A DNA stretch of 64,000 nt from Chloroflexota bacterium (GTDB lineage Bacteria > Chloroflexota > Anaerolineae > J036 > Brachytrichaceae): positions 1 to 64,000 of the forward strand of contig JANXLU010000087.1 in assembly GCA_025354985.1 (NCBI GenBank), read 5' to 3'. Below, in pieces: positions 52,647-62,259 of the stretch; positions within the stretch are counted from its first letter, which is position 1, and each line of letters starts with the position of its first letter. The notes beneath the pieces were generated by a model, which saw only the letters and a list, made by a program, of their open reading frames with translations, had not been told where the DNA came from and searched no databases. A program made the position numbers and the translations under genes.

Positions 52647-53597
52647 ATGCGAGTCATATTTATGGGCACGCCCCAATTTGCAGTGCCATCGCTACAGGCA
52701 TTGTTGGACCAACCAGAACAATACGAAGTGGTCGGAGTGGTCACCCAGCCCGATGCGGTGGCGGGAAGAGGAAACGTCCCGGCCTTGTCCGAAGTTAAGA
52801 AACTGGCTCTGAACCGCAGTCTACAAATTTTTCAACCGGAATCGCTAAAATCTCCCGACGCAGTTGCCCCGCTGGCGGCGTTGAAACCCGATTTGATCGT
52901 TGTCGCCGCATTTGGCCAAATTCTGAGAAAGCCTGTTCTTGAGATGCCCGTCCATGGCTGCTTAAACGTGCACGCATCTCTACTTCCGCGCTGGCGCGGT
53001 GCGTCACCGATCAGCGCGGCCATCCTGGCTGGTGACACCGAAACTGGCGTCACCATCATGAAGATGGCTATTGGATTGGATAGTGGGCCAGTCATCTCAC
53101 AGGTGCGCGAAAGCATCCTACCAACGGACACGACTGGACACCTCACGAAGAGATTGGCCTTCGTGGGTGCCCGGGCGCTGGTTGATGCCATTCCCGGATA
53201 TGTGAACGGAACACTGACGCCCGAAGCTCAATCCATAATTGGACTCACGACATGCAAGACCCTAAAAAAGGAGGAAGGCCGACTGGACTGGTTCCAAAAC
53301 GCCACGGTTTTGGAACGCCATGTGCGGGCAATGTTGCCGTGGCCGGGTGGTTACACCACGTGGCGCGGAAAGTTACTAAAAGTAATTTCTGCCAGCGTTG
53401 CTTCTTCACAATCTATCGCATCGGGTGGTCAAATTGGCAAAGTAGTGCGACTCGGTAGATCGATTGGGATTGGATGTGGTGAAGGCGTGCTTGAGTTGGT
53501 GACGGTTCAACCTGAGGGCCGAAAACCGATGCCGGCAGCCGACTTTGCACGGGGAGCCATGGACTTTGTCGGTTCTGTGCTAATTCCGAGCATATAG
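52647..53597 (+). CDS. fmt: Methionyl-tRNA formyltransferase
   Basis: The enzyme formylates initiator Met-tRNA. The sequence opens MRVIFMGTPQFAVPSLQAL and has NVHASLLPRWRGASPI with the catalytic Asn-His-Asp set. GDTETGVTIMKMAIGLDSGPV follows, and the C-terminal RNA-binding domain has LPWPGGYTTW. Length 316 is standard. GATAAT ends 6 nt before the ATG. No def gene is adjacent. Its stop codon lies in a long inverted repeat shared with the next gene's start. Confidence 0.96.
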   Translation: MRVIFMGTPQFAVPSLQALLDQPEQYEVVGVVTQPDAVAGRGNVPALSEVKKLALNRSLQIFQPESLKSPDAVAPLAALKPDLIVVAAFGQILRKPVLEMPVHGCLNVHASLLPRWRGASPISAAILAGDTETGVTIMKMAIGLDSGPVISQVRESILPTDTTGHLTKRLAFVGARALVDAIPGYVNGTLTPEAQSIIGLTTCKTLKKEEGRLDWFQNATVLERHVRAMLPWPGGYTTWRGKLLKVISASVASSQSIASGGQIGKVVRLGRSIGIGCGEGVLELVTVQPEGRKPMPAADFARGAMDFVGSVLIPSI

Positions 53598-53617
53598 CGA
53601 TCGATATGCTCGGAATT
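53582..53617 (+). promoter_or_regulatory. 14-bp perfect hairpin over the fmt stop and pfkB-like start
   Basis: AATTCCGAGCATAT and ATATGCTCGGAATT pair fully across an 8-nt loop. The left arm ends at the fmt stop codon TAG, and the right arm contains the ATG of the kinase gene. No T-tract follows. The stem would hide the kinase start until ribosomes finishing fmt open it. Confidence 0.6.
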
Positions 53618-54604
53618 TCTGGTGGTTTGCGTATAGATCACATCATTACGCATGACAAAGTTGCGCGCGCGGCGGCAATGGGCGGCAACGCCGTCTTTGC
53701 GGCCGTGGGAGCACGCGTTTGGATAGATAAAGTCACAATCGTCGCCCGCGCGGGATGCAACTATCCGCGAAGCTGGATAGAGGAACTCAAGCGTACTAAT
53801 CTGGCAGATGATGGCATTCGCATATTGGATACGCCACAGGATCACCGTACCTTCTACGCCTACTTGGATGCCAACACGCGCGACGATACCAGTCCGGAGA
53901 CGCATTACGCCGCCATTGGCGCGCCCATGCCAGAGGAATTGCGCGGCTACGTTCATTCGTATGCCGGCCAGGAAAGCCCCGAGGACATAGATCCGTTGGC
54001 GCCAACAGCTGCGGACATAACCTGTCACATCAGCAGCTACCACTTGTCGCCCATGGCCGTGCGCAGTCATTTGGACCTTCCGGTTGTGGCGAGAACCCTG
54101 GGGGCCAAAACAATTTCGGTTGACCCCGGAGAGCGATACATGGTTCCCGGAATGTTGAAATCTGTCGAGCATATCCTGGGGCAAGCAAACATCTTCATGC
54201 CGAGCGCCATGGAGGTGGCCTCGCTCTTTGGCGACGACAACCGCGCTCCCGGCGAGCTGAGCAGACGAATGCGTTGGTTCGCAGATCGCGGCCCCGAGAT
54301 CGTCGTGTTTAAACTAGGATCGGACGGGTCGTTGATATTTCAAAAGGGTGATGATCGAATATGGCACCTGCCCGCAATCCCGGTTTTGGTCATTGACGTG
54401 ACTGGCGCAGGCGACTCCTATTGTGGCGGGTTCGCCGGGAAATTTTCTACAGGTGGCGACCCGATTGCCGCTGCAATTGCAGGCACGGTCTCGGCGTCGT
54501 TCGCAGTGGAAGACTATGGCGCCATTCACGTAATGTTCGCTTCGACAGCGATGCGTGACCGCCGCGCACATTGGGTGCGCGCGCATATGGCACCACTATC
54601 GTAA
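53606..54604 (+). CDS. PfkB-family carbohydrate kinase
   Basis: The ribokinase-like fold shows a GGNAVFAAVGARVW substrate motif near residue 28, VFKLGSDGSLIF, and the catalytic signature DVTGAGDSYCGGFAGKF with the anion hole and catalytic Asp. Length 332 is normal. The substrate may be a sugar or nucleoside and cannot be named. It follows fmt by 8 nt. No Shine-Dalgarno precedes the ATG, which lies within the inverted repeat described separately. Confidence 0.9.
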   Translation: MLGISGGLRIDHIITHDKVARAAAMGGNAVFAAVGARVWIDKVTIVARAGCNYPRSWIEELKRTNLADDGIRILDTPQDHRTFYAYLDANTRDDTSPETHYAAIGAPMPEELRGYVHSYAGQESPEDIDPLAPTAADITCHISSYHLSPMAVRSHLDLPVVARTLGAKTISVDPGERYMVPGMLKSVEHILGQANIFMPSAMEVASLFGDDNRAPGELSRRMRWFADRGPEIVVFKLGSDGSLIFQKGDDRIWHLPAIPVLVIDVTGAGDSYCGGFAGKFSTGGDPIAAAIAGTVSASFAVEDYGAIHVMFASTAMRDRRAHWVRAHMAPLS

Positions 54605-54617
54605 CACGTCACGTTCA

Positions 54618-55484
54618 TTAGCGCGCGCGCAGCAGCAGCAGCATCGCCAGAATCAGCATGGCGCCTCCCATCAACGTCAATGGTGCAAGTTGCTCGCCAA
54701 AGATGATAACGGCCAGGAATGTCGCGGTTAACGGTTCCAAAAGGGACGCAATGCTGGCAGCGCCGGCTGTCGTATGTCGCATTCCCGCATAAAAAAGAAC
54801 GTGGGCTACGGCGGTTGGAAAAAATCCCAGATATAGCAAGCCCAACCACCCTGACATCGTGTAGTTCAGCACCAGACCGGCTCCCGCACCGGGCAATGCC
54901 AAAGCAACGATGAACAGCACGCAGGCGCCTGCGCTAAAACCGAATAAGGTCGTCTGCAGCGGATGCGTGGTTGAGCGCTTGCCAAGCCCCTGGCCAACCA
55001 GTGTATTGATGGCATAAAGCCCGCCGGATGTGACTGAAAATAAAATTCCAGTCGTGGTCTGAGTGTCAGACTGCAAAGCGTCAATGCGTATGAGCAACAT
55101 GGTTCCAGCAAGCGCAAGTAGCAGGGCAATCAAAACCGTTCGCGATGGAAGTTTACGAAGAATGAAGGCACTCAATATCGCTGCAATAACCGGGGCCGAA
55201 CATAGTGCCACGAGCGTGGCCACAGCCACTCCAACGAGCGGAATCGCTGAAAAATAGAATACCTGATAAATGGCGACCAGGCTTCCTGCAAGTGCCATCA
55301 ACGGGACGTCGCTCAAGTTAATCCGAAACATGCGCTGCCGCAGAACAATCCCGCACACTATAAAAAGTGCCGGCACACTCAGCGCCATCCGAAGAAACGA
55401 CACCGATTGCGGGTTCGTCAACGCCCCGGCATATACCGATTTGGCCATGGCACCACCGGTTCCCCATAGAACCGCCGCAAGCAT
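54618..55484 (-). CDS. EamA/DMT-family transporter
   Basis: The 288-residue protein has about ten transmembrane helices in two EamA repeats. The first starts AAVLWGTGGAMAKSVYAGALTNP, and the second ends ASIASLLEPLTATFLAVIIFGEQLAPLTLMGGAMLI, the classic repeat end. Such carriers export amino acids or metabolites. The frame stays open 54-69 nt upstream but offers no better start codon. It lies 67 nt downstream of the second HzsA-related gene on the same strand. Confidence 0.9.
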   Translation of the reverse strand: MLAAVLWGTGGAMAKSVYAGALTNPQSVSFLRMALSVPALFIVCGIVLRQRMFRINLSDVPLMALAGSLVAIYQVFYFSAIPLVGVAVATLVALCSAPVIAAILSAFILRKLPSRTVLIALLLALAGTMLLIRIDALQSDTQTTTGILFSVTSGGLYAINTLVGQGLGKRSTTHPLQTTLFGFSAGACVLFIVALALPGAGAGLVLNYTMSGWLGLLYLGFFPTAVAHVLFYAGMRHTTAGAASIASLLEPLTATFLAVIIFGEQLAPLTLMGGAMLILAMLLLLRAR

Positions 55485-55551
55485 TACAAGCGGGAGGCCG
55501 GTTAGACCGGGTTGGGCGGGTTTGTTTGTCGGGGCAGGCAGGGTTGAGATT

Positions 55552-58098
55552 TTATGCGATCACGATCGAGAGAAAGTTTCTGGGTTTTGCCGATGGGTTC
55601 AAAGCTGTGGATGTTGGCGATATGGTGGGTGTCGGCGTCGGCGTCTGGGTCAAGGTGCCCGTACCTGGCAAGGTGGTTGCGCTTGGCGAACCCAAGGCAT
55701 GAGCCGGAGTACTGGATTGTGTTGCGGTTGTCGTAGGTGTCGGTGTTGCGGTTACGCTTGGTGTGGGTATCCCCGATGGGGTTGAGGTGGTCGTGGGAGC
55801 GTATGTAGATGAACCTGTTGGCGTTGGCGTCGGCGTCACCGACGCCAACGTAGCGGTCTTTAGCTTCCACTGGATCAACAAGTCAACCAAAGCCTGGGGC
55901 GAATTCTGTGGGGCGGTTCCACCTGCCTGATCAGTTGTGTTCAAGCCATGACAGGAAGTGCACATGCGCACTTCACCGGGTTGAAAAGTCAACCAAAACC
56001 GCTCGCGAACGACCGGTGTGCCAGCCGGGTCAAGCAGCTGCCAGGTTACAGGTCGCAACGCGGGCACAAACGCCGCGGCAGATCCATCGGCCGCAAGTGC
56101 AAACGATCCTGGCGGGCCCGCTGACGGCGGATTCGCCAAAAGTGCCTGCGGGTCCTGGAGCGTCTGCGCCAGCACCCGCCGCCCGGGCTGTGGCGCTGGC
56201 GTGCCACCCAACCCCCGTAGCAAATCGGCTTCATAAACTTGCAAAGTCGTTACGGTATATACCGTCCCGGGATTGGCGATGGTTTGCACGCCACCGGGAA
56301 CCCCAACCCGAAGGTTGTAAGGCTGCTGAATGTCAGCGTCATCACGTGTGGTTACATTTCTAACTGTCGCCAAACCAAGGTTGTTCTGCGACATCCACGC
56401 CTGCACATCGGCCGGCAACACGCCGGCGGCAGCGAATGCCGCAAGCTCCGGCGATTTGGTTGGCGGACTAATTATTTTCGCGGGTCGCGACCTGGCCCGC
56501 ACTTCTACTGGCTGTAATTCCCAAAGATTCCCGCTATAAGCAAGCAAAAGTGTTGGAGAATACCAAAATGAAATTGTCTTTGAAATGCCGGGCGTTAACA
56601 CCTGGTCGGGAACCATGACGCCAGCTGCACCAATTTTTAGGGATGTAAGACGAAACGCAAATCCGCTATATAGCCAATTAGTCGCGGGTGGGATCGGCGA
56701 CTCAAAACCGGTCACCGTCGTATGTGCGGCGATCAGAGTGCCATCGCTCATGGGTAGCGGATCACGATAGTGACCGGTTGAATTTAGCAGTGCGCCAGAC
56801 GTACTCATAGTCTCACTGTGAGTAACGTAACCAAGCTCTATTTGATCCGCGGACAGGAAGGGCGTGAACGGCGCAGTCATGCTCACAATTTGTCCGGATG
56901 CGTGCGTCAGTTCGAGCAGATTGACCCCGAAATATGTGCCGACGTGCGCGGGATCTTCCTTCATCTGAATATACCATTTGATCCGGCTCTTGTTAAACAT
57001 CGTGGCGGGAAGCAGCGGATGCAATGCGGCATCATTTGTAAGGGCCGCCGGGATGGCGGCTAGCAGTTCGTGCCTGCCGATATGATTGAGCGTCTCCGCC
57101 GCCGTGCCATCCTCGCCGATGGTCCACGGGATAAATTCATTCATGTGATGCCCGGCCAAATTGGTGCCGCTCAACCAGGCGGTGTTGGGACGCGGCTCGG
57201 GATAACTTTCCGCATTGGTCAGCAGTGTACTCGCCGTGATGGTTTCGCCTGCGTAGTTAAACGTGCAAAAGAAGCAGTTGCCGCCAAATGGCTGACCGGT
57301 GGATTTGAAGTCACTATCATGCTCCTGATCGCGCTCTAAATGATCCCATCTCACAAAAATCAGCCTTCCAAAACTGTCAATGGTTGGAGCGAAGTCACCG
57401 GATGGTGAAGCATCCAGCAGCCGGAGGTCATTGGCTACTGGATCAAGACTCCAGAGCCCGGAATTGGTTGGACGCATGTTGTATTCATCCAACAGGGGGT
57501 AAGGCTGCTGCGCGCCACGCCATGGCCGATCACTGGTAAAGATAATACGATCATCCGTTCCATATAACGGAGACACGTTGTTGAAAGAATTGGGCTGATT
57601 TGCAACCTTGGTAATCAATACGGTTTCTGTCAGACTGGCAAATCCACTGACTTCAAAGAGTTGCCACACCGGTGAGATGGTCTGACCTGCGGTCACGGGC
57701 GCACCGATAACCATGCTAAACAACGCCTTGTTCCCATCCCAGTGCATGGATGGGTCTCGCACCGCGATGGATGACCCACCTTGAAACCCGGACGGCGCTC
57801 CAAAACCGGCGGATGCGGTTAGATTCTTGAGAGTTCCATCGCCATACCGAATATACAAATCACCGCCGCGGGCCACATTTTGCACACCCCCCAGATGATT
57901 ATTGAATGTCGTGGTGGTGGTGTTGACATCCAATTTTGTGGGAACTTGAGCCACAAATAGAACTGCTGGTGACACTTGAACTGCCTGGGTGCCAGGGACA
58001 AATCCACTCGATGTAGGCGTGATCTCTGTCAACGAAGATACTGCCAGTCCGAATGTTCCAACGGTCAGTGCCCAAATGATCGTATATTTTTTGTTCAC
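55552..58098 (-). CDS. Secreted HzsA-related protein with c-type haem motif (second paralogue)
   Basis: This is a paralogue of the gene at 31.3-33.6 kb: same signal-peptide/propeller layout, GGDLYIRYGDGTLKNLTASAG, CFFCTFNY near residue 280 and haem motif MCTSCHG near residue 735. It adds a C-terminal Thr/Pro/Ser-rich stalk of about 85 residues (TPTPTGSSTYAPTTTSTPSG and similar), ending RNFLSIVIA. The stalk suggests surface anchoring through the wall. The start is GTG, with TATGAT 8 nt upstream. The haem Cys could be served by a cytochrome maturation system; only ccmB is in the window. Confidence 0.72.
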   Translation of the reverse strand: MNKKYTIIWALTVGTFGLAVSSLTEITPTSSGFVPGTQAVQVSPAVLFVAQVPTKLDVNTTTTTFNNHLGGVQNVARGGDLYIRYGDGTLKNLTASAGFGAPSGFQGGSSIAVRDPSMHWDGNKALFSMVIGAPVTAGQTISPVWQLFEVSGFASLTETVLITKVANQPNSFNNVSPLYGTDDRIIFTSDRPWRGAQQPYPLLDEYNMRPTNSGLWSLDPVANDLRLLDASPSGDFAPTIDSFGRLIFVRWDHLERDQEHDSDFKSTGQPFGGNCFFCTFNYAGETITASTLLTNAESYPEPRPNTAWLSGTNLAGHHMNEFIPWTIGEDGTAAETLNHIGRHELLAAIPAALTNDAALHPLLPATMFNKSRIKWYIQMKEDPAHVGTYFGVNLLELTHASGQIVSMTAPFTPFLSADQIELGYVTHSETMSTSGALLNSTGHYRDPLPMSDGTLIAAHTTVTGFESPIPPATNWLYSGFAFRLTSLKIGAAGVMVPDQVLTPGISKTISFWYSPTLLLAYSGNLWELQPVEVRARSRPAKIISPPTKSPELAAFAAAGVLPADVQAWMSQNNLGLATVRNVTTRDDADIQQPYNLRVGVPGGVQTIANPGTVYTVTTLQVYEADLLRGLGGTPAPQPGRRVLAQTLQDPQALLANPPSAGPPGSFALAADGSAAAFVPALRPVTWQLLDPAGTPVVRERFWLTFQPGEVRMCTSCHGLNTTDQAGGTAPQNSPQALVDLLIQWKLKTATLASVTPTPTPTGSSTYAPTTTSTPSGIPTPSVTATPTPTTTATQSSTPAHALGSPSATTLPGTGTLTQTPTPTPTISPTSTALNPSAKPRNFLSIVIA

Positions 58099-58157
58099 GT
58101 AAGCGGATCATATGTGCGCTTGTCGGGCACGGTATCTCCCAAAAGCCGGGAGTTCTC

Positions 58158-58712
58158 TCACAGGGGTATGTTCACCGGGCGACAATCCTGCCGAACAATT
58201 GCATACGTGAGAGCATCTTCAAATCGTTCGTCTTTGAACACGTGCTGCCGCAAACGTCCCTCGTATTGCATTCCAGCCTTAACCATCACGCGACCCGAAG
58301 CCGGGTTGGCAGCCAAGTGTTCGGCCATAATTCGGTTAAGGCCCAATGTGTCAAAACCAAAGCCAATGACAGCTTTGGAGGCGACCGAAGCGATCCCCCG
58401 CCCCCAATTCTCAAAACCTATCCAATAACCCATGGTGGCCCGATACTGCGTTGGTTCCAATTCAAGACCAATGGCACCGCGCAAAATTCCATCAACTGCG
58501 GTACAGATCGCAAACGTGACACCGGCGTTTTCGACAAACTGCTTGTGATGCGTGGCAATCCAAGTCTCCGCTGCTCCGTCAGGGTATGGATACGGTACAT
58601 GCAATAAATAGCGCGAGACGCGTTTATCGCCCACCAACAATTGCACAATTGGCGCGTCACCCATGGTGAACGGTCTCAGCAACAAACTGCCCGCGGTTAG
58701 TGTTGGAATCAT
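58158..58712 (-). CDS. GNAT acetyltransferase, RimJ/RimL-like
   Basis: The domain begins MIPTLTAGSLLLRPFTMGDAP and contains the acetyl-CoA region GYWIGFENWGRGIASVASKAV followed by LGLNRIMAEHLAANPAS, as in RimJ/RimL enzymes that acetylate N-terminal or small-molecule amines. I start at 58712, 4 nt after the uvrB stop; the track's 38 extra residues lie in uvrB. Cotranscription with uvrB is very likely. The substrate is unknown. Confidence 0.88.
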   Translation of the reverse strand: MIPTLTAGSLLLRPFTMGDAPIVQLLVGDKRVSRYLLHVPYPYPDGAAETWIATHHKQFVENAGVTFAICTAVDGILRGAIGLELEPTQYRATMGYWIGFENWGRGIASVASKAVIGFGFDTLGLNRIMAEHLAANPASGRVMVKAGMQYEGRLRQHVFKDERFEDALTYAIVRQDCRPVNIPL

Positions 58713-58716
58713 GGCA

Positions 58717-60912
58717 TTACCGTCGTCCGCGTCTGGATTGTTCCTTGCCTTTTTTTGGTTTGTAACGCACCTCACCTTTTGACGGCAACGTGCCGCCGGG
58801 AGCTGCCTCTCCACCATCACCATCACCCATCACCCGCATTTTTTCCCAAATGGGCGTATCGGCGCGCAGTCCAAGCGCATGGGTTCTCAATTCCATAATC
58901 TGATCACGGATCATGGCCGCCTTTTCGAATTCCAGTTCCTTGGCCGCAAGTTTCATTTGTTCTTCAAGATCCGCAATCAGTTTAACCGCCTCGTCCTTGG
59001 GTAGTGAGGTCAGGCGTGTTGGTAGATCACTCCGATCCTCAACCAAGCCGCGACCCTTTCCGCTCGATCCGCGTCCCACCCGGCCTCCGGCTTCATACTC
59101 GCCCTTGGCTTCTTCTGCACGCACCCGATCAGTCAGATCGCGGACCGCCTTATAAATCGTAACAGGAGAAATCGCATGTTCGGTGTTGTAGGCCACCTGT
59201 TTTTCCCGACGACGATTGGTCTCGTCGATTGCGAATTTCATCGAATCGGTGATTTTGTCGGCATACATGATGGCGCGACCCTCGACATGCCGGGCAGCGC
59301 GGCCAATGGTCTGAATTAGACTCGTGCCGCTTCGCAGAAACCCTTCCTTGTCGGCATCCAAAATGGCGACCAGGGTGACCTCCGGCAAGTCCAACCCTTC
59401 GCGCAATAAGTTGATGCCAATAACCACGTCATACTCTCCCAACCGCAAGTCACGCAAGATCTCAACCCGCTCGACAGTTTGAATTTCGCTGTGCAAATAT
59501 TGCACCTTAATATTCAACTCTTGCAGGTAATTCGCGAGGTCCTCGCTCATGCGCTTCGTCAAGGTCGTCACGATGGCGCGCTGCCCCCGGGCAACGGTTG
59601 CGCGAATTTCTTTGATCAGGTCATCGACCTGACCCTTTACCGGGCGAACATCAACAATGGGATCGACGATGCCGGTCGGCCGAATGACCTGCTCCGCGAT
59701 AACCGCACTATTTTCTTTTTCGAATACTGACGGCGTGGCGCTGACAAACAGCGCCTGACGAAAGCGGGTGACAAATTCATCCCATTTAAGAGGACGGTTA
59801 TCCATCGCGCTGGGCAGTCGAAACCCATAATCCACCAACACTTGTTTGCGGGCCTGGTCGCCGGCGTACATTCCACGGATTTGCGGCAGGCTCATGTGGC
59901 TTTCGTCCACCATCAGTATGAAGTCATCAGGAAAGTAATCAATCAGGGTAAACGGCGGAGTGCCGGGGGGGCGACCATCCAACGGGCGACTGTAATTCTC
60001 AATTCCCGAGGTATGCCCAACCTCTTTCAACATCGCCAGGTCATAGTTAACCCGTTGCTCGATGCGCTGGGCTTCGATCAATTTATTCTCGGATTTGAAC
60101 TTTGCAACCTGACCAGCAAGCTCGGCCTCAATGGATCCGATCGCCAGCTTGAGCTTTTCCTGAGGCGTTACGTAATGCTTGGCCGGGTAAATGTCAATTT
60201 TTTCAAGGTCATTGATGACCTCGCCAGTTACGTGGTCCAGTTCCGTGATGCGATCCACCTCATCGCCGAAGAACTCCACCCTGTATGCGCTCTCCATATA
60301 GGCCGGGAAAATGTCGAGTGTGTCGCCCCGCACGCGAAATTTGCCACGTTTGAAGTCGATGTCATTACGCTCATACTGAATGGCGATCAACATCCGCAGT
60401 ATCAATTCCCGTCTGCGTTGTTCGCCCTTCGTAATGGTGATGACAAACTTGCCATAATCCTCGGGGTTCATGATGCCGTAAATGCACGACACGCTTGCCA
60501 CAATAATTACGTCGCGGCGGCTCATCAACGAGCTGGTGGACGCCAGCCTGAGGCGATCAAGTTCGTCATTGATCGTTGCTTCCTTCTCGATAAACAAGTC
60601 GTGTCGGGCAACGTATGCTTCGGGCTGGTAGTAGTCGTAATAGCTTACGAAGTATTCGACCGCATTTTCGGGAAAAAACTCCTTAAATTCGGCATACAAC
60701 TGGGCTGCAAGCGTCTTGTTGTGCGCCATGATCAGCGCCGGTCGCTGGGTACGCTCGATTACCTTGGCCATGGCAAATGTCTTGCCAGTACCCGTGGCAC
60801 CCAACAACGTCGTAAACCGGTTGCCGGCATCCAGGCTGGCCACGATCTCGTTGATTGCTGTCGGCTGATCGCCGGTTGGCTGAAATGGTGACACAACTTT
60901 GAATTCGGTCAT
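58717..60912 (-). CDS. uvrB: Excinuclease ABC subunit B
   Basis: This DNA helicase-like damage-verification subunit of nucleotide excision repair has [19 protein letters not shown] (Walker A). The beta-hairpin region [11 protein letters not shown] is present, with [43 protein letters not shown] and the C-terminal UVR domain ([27 protein letters not shown]). Length 731 exceeds the usual 660-680 because of a basic, Gly-rich tail ([14 protein letters not shown]). TATAAT lies 8 nt before the ATG with no Shine-Dalgarno. Confidence 0.97.
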   Translation of the reverse strand: MTEFKVVSPFQPTGDQPTAINEIVASLDAGNRFTTLLGATGTGKTFAMAKVIERTQRPALIMAHNKTLAAQLYAEFKEFFPENAVEYFVSYYDYYQPEAYVARHDLFIEKEATINDELDRLRLASTSSLMSRRDVIIVASVSCIYGIMNPEDYGKFVITITKGEQRRRELILRMLIAIQYERNDIDFKRGKFRVRGDTLDIFPAYMESAYRVEFFGDEVDRITELDHVTGEVINDLEKIDIYPAKHYVTPQEKLKLAIGSIEAELAGQVAKFKSENKLIEAQRIEQRVNYDLAMLKEVGHTSGIENYSRPLDGRPPGTPPFTLIDYFPDDFILMVDESHMSLPQIRGMYAGDQARKQVLVDYGFRLPSAMDNRPLKWDEFVTRFRQALFVSATPSVFEKENSAVIAEQVIRPTGIVDPIVDVRPVKGQVDDLIKEIRATVARGQRAIVTTLTKRMSEDLANYLQELNIKVQYLHSEIQTVERVEILRDLRLGEYDVVIGINLLREGLDLPEVTLVAILDADKEGFLRSGTSLIQTIGRAARHVEGRAIMYADKITDSMKFAIDETNRRREKQVAYNTEHAISPVTIYKAVRDLTDRVRAEEAKGEYEAGGRVGRGSSGKGRGLVEDRSDLPTRLTSLPKDEAVKLIADLEEQMKLAAKELEFEKAAMIRDQIMELRTHALGLRADTPIWEKMRVMGDGDGGEAAPGGTLPSKGEVRYKPKKGKEQSRRGRR

Positions 60913-60920
60913 GGAGGCAA

Positions 60921-60926
60921 ATTATA
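60921..60926 (-). promoter_or_regulatory. Consensus -10 for leaderless uvrB
   Basis: TATAAT on the minus strand is followed by only 8 nt before the uvrB ATG, so transcription should begin at or within a base or two of the start codon. No good -35 lies 17 nt further upstream. Confidence 0.55.
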
Positions 60927-61011
60927 GGACGAATGTTCTAATCCCCTCGCATACGGCACCAACCGACCACCACTTTGGCAGGCGTGTCTATGCCACGGAT
61001 ATCATCAGCTT

Positions 61012-62259
61012 ATGAAGCGATCACTCGTTACAGTTGTCATCCTATCGCTTGCGCTGATGGCGTTGCTATTTGCAAGTACGCGCCAACCGTTACGTGCGCC
61101 ACTGGTGGCCCTGACCGGTGAGGAAAAACCGCAATCACAACTACGGGCGCTTTACAACATGCTCATTGACCAGACCCGACCTGCGCTGCAGTTGGAGCCC
61201 AATGCAAAAATTAGTCGTGTGGATGTAAATCCATTTGGCGTTAACACCTTCCTGCAGGGCGAGGTGGAGCCGGCCAAGCGCGAGCGCACGCTAAACCTTA
61301 TCCGCGACGTCGGCTTTACCTGGATACGCCAACAATTTGCTTGGAGTGACATTGAGATTCACGGGAAGGGTGACTTCGAAGATCGTCGCAACCAACCCGT
61401 TCGCAGCGCATGGGATAAGTACGACAATATTGTGACACTGGCGGCACAAAACCAAATCAACATCATCGCCCGGTTGGACGCGCCACCGCAGTGGTCCCAC
61501 GAGGGCTATGCTGATCTTGGCGATTTTGGGCCGCCTGCAACGTTTGAAAACTATGCCGACTTTGTTGGTACGGTGGTGTCGCGATACAAAGGGCGAATCA
61601 AATATTTCCAGCTTTGGAACGAACCGAATATATTCCCCGAATGGGGCAATCAACACGTCAACCCCGAAGACTACGCCAAATTGCTATGTCTCGCTTATGA
61701 CCGGGCGAAAAAAATCGATCCCGAAGTTGTCATAATCGCCGCCGCCCTTGCGCCAACCATTGACCAGGACGGCGCAAACCTAAACGACTTGATTTTCTTT
61801 CAACGTATGTATACGGCGGGCGCCGGGCGATGCTTTGACATCATGAGTGCACAGGGTTATGGCCTTTGGAGCGGGCCGGGCGACCACCGCAGCAACCCGC
61901 TGCAAACCAATGTGGCCCGCCATATGTTCTTGCGCGACATTATGGTGCGCAACGGGGACGTTAGCAAGCCAATTTGGCTGAGTGAAATGAATTGGAATCC
62001 AGTGCCGGATGAAGCCGGGATAGACGCGCGCACGCGATTTGGTGTTGTGAGCACGGCAGAACAGGCCCTCTACGTTCCGCAGGCATATGAGCGTGCGCGC
62101 AGCGAGTGGCCCTGGATCGGCGTAATGAGCATTTGGTTTTTCAAGCGACCTGGTGATTCCGAGCGGAACCAGAGCATGTACTACTTCCGTATGGTTGAGC
62201 CCGATTTCACGCCCACACCACTCTTTGAATCAATGAAAACGTATATCGCGTCACGGTAG
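61012..62259 (+). CDS. Secreted or membrane-anchored clan GH-A glycoside hydrolase-like protein
   Basis: An N-terminal hydrophobic segment (SLVTVVILSLALMALLFA) acts as a signal anchor. The TIM-barrel domain has IRQQFAWSDIE, FQLWNEPNIFPEW with the candidate acid/base Glu, and IWLSEMNWNP with the candidate nucleophile Glu, arranged like GH39/GH5-type enzymes. It resembles the glycosidase part of the SH3-containing protein at 39-41 kb. The substrate is not predictable. TATCAT lies 6 nt before the ATG. The end overlaps the convergent HIT gene by 9 nt. Confidence 0.82.
   Translation: MKRSLVTVVILSLALMALLFASTRQPLRAPLVALTGEEKPQSQLRALYNMLIDQTRPALQLEPNAKISRVDVNPFGVNTFLQGEVEPAKRERTLNLIRDVGFTWIRQQFAWSDIEIHGKGDFEDRRNQPVRSAWDKYDNIVTLAAQNQINIIARLDAPPQWSHEGYADLGDFGPPATFENYADFVGTVVSRYKGRIKYFQLWNEPNIFPEWGNQHVNPEDYAKLLCLAYDRAKKIDPEVVIIAAALAPTIDQDGANLNDLIFFQRMYTAGAGRCFDIMSAQGYGLWSGPGDHRSNPLQTNVARHMFLRDIMVRNGDVSKPIWLSEMNWNPVPDEAGIDARTRFGVVSTAEQALYVPQAYERARSEWPWIGVMSIWFFKRPGDSERNQSMYYFRMVEPDFTPTPLFESMKTYIASR

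Noticed and set aside
58136-58152. Short hairpin after the GNAT gene as terminator
   Set aside because: The stem is only 5 bp with no T-tract following.
59842-60891. Long 349-residue ORF antisense to uvrB
   Set aside because: It mirrors the uvrB codon pattern on the opposite strand, has no recognisable domain and lies wholly inside a certain gene.
60921-60945. Possible SOS/LexA box upstream of uvrB (GAACATTCG)
   Set aside because: It lacks the symmetric half-site expected of GAAC-N4-GTTC or CTGT-N8-ACAG boxes, so it is not supported.
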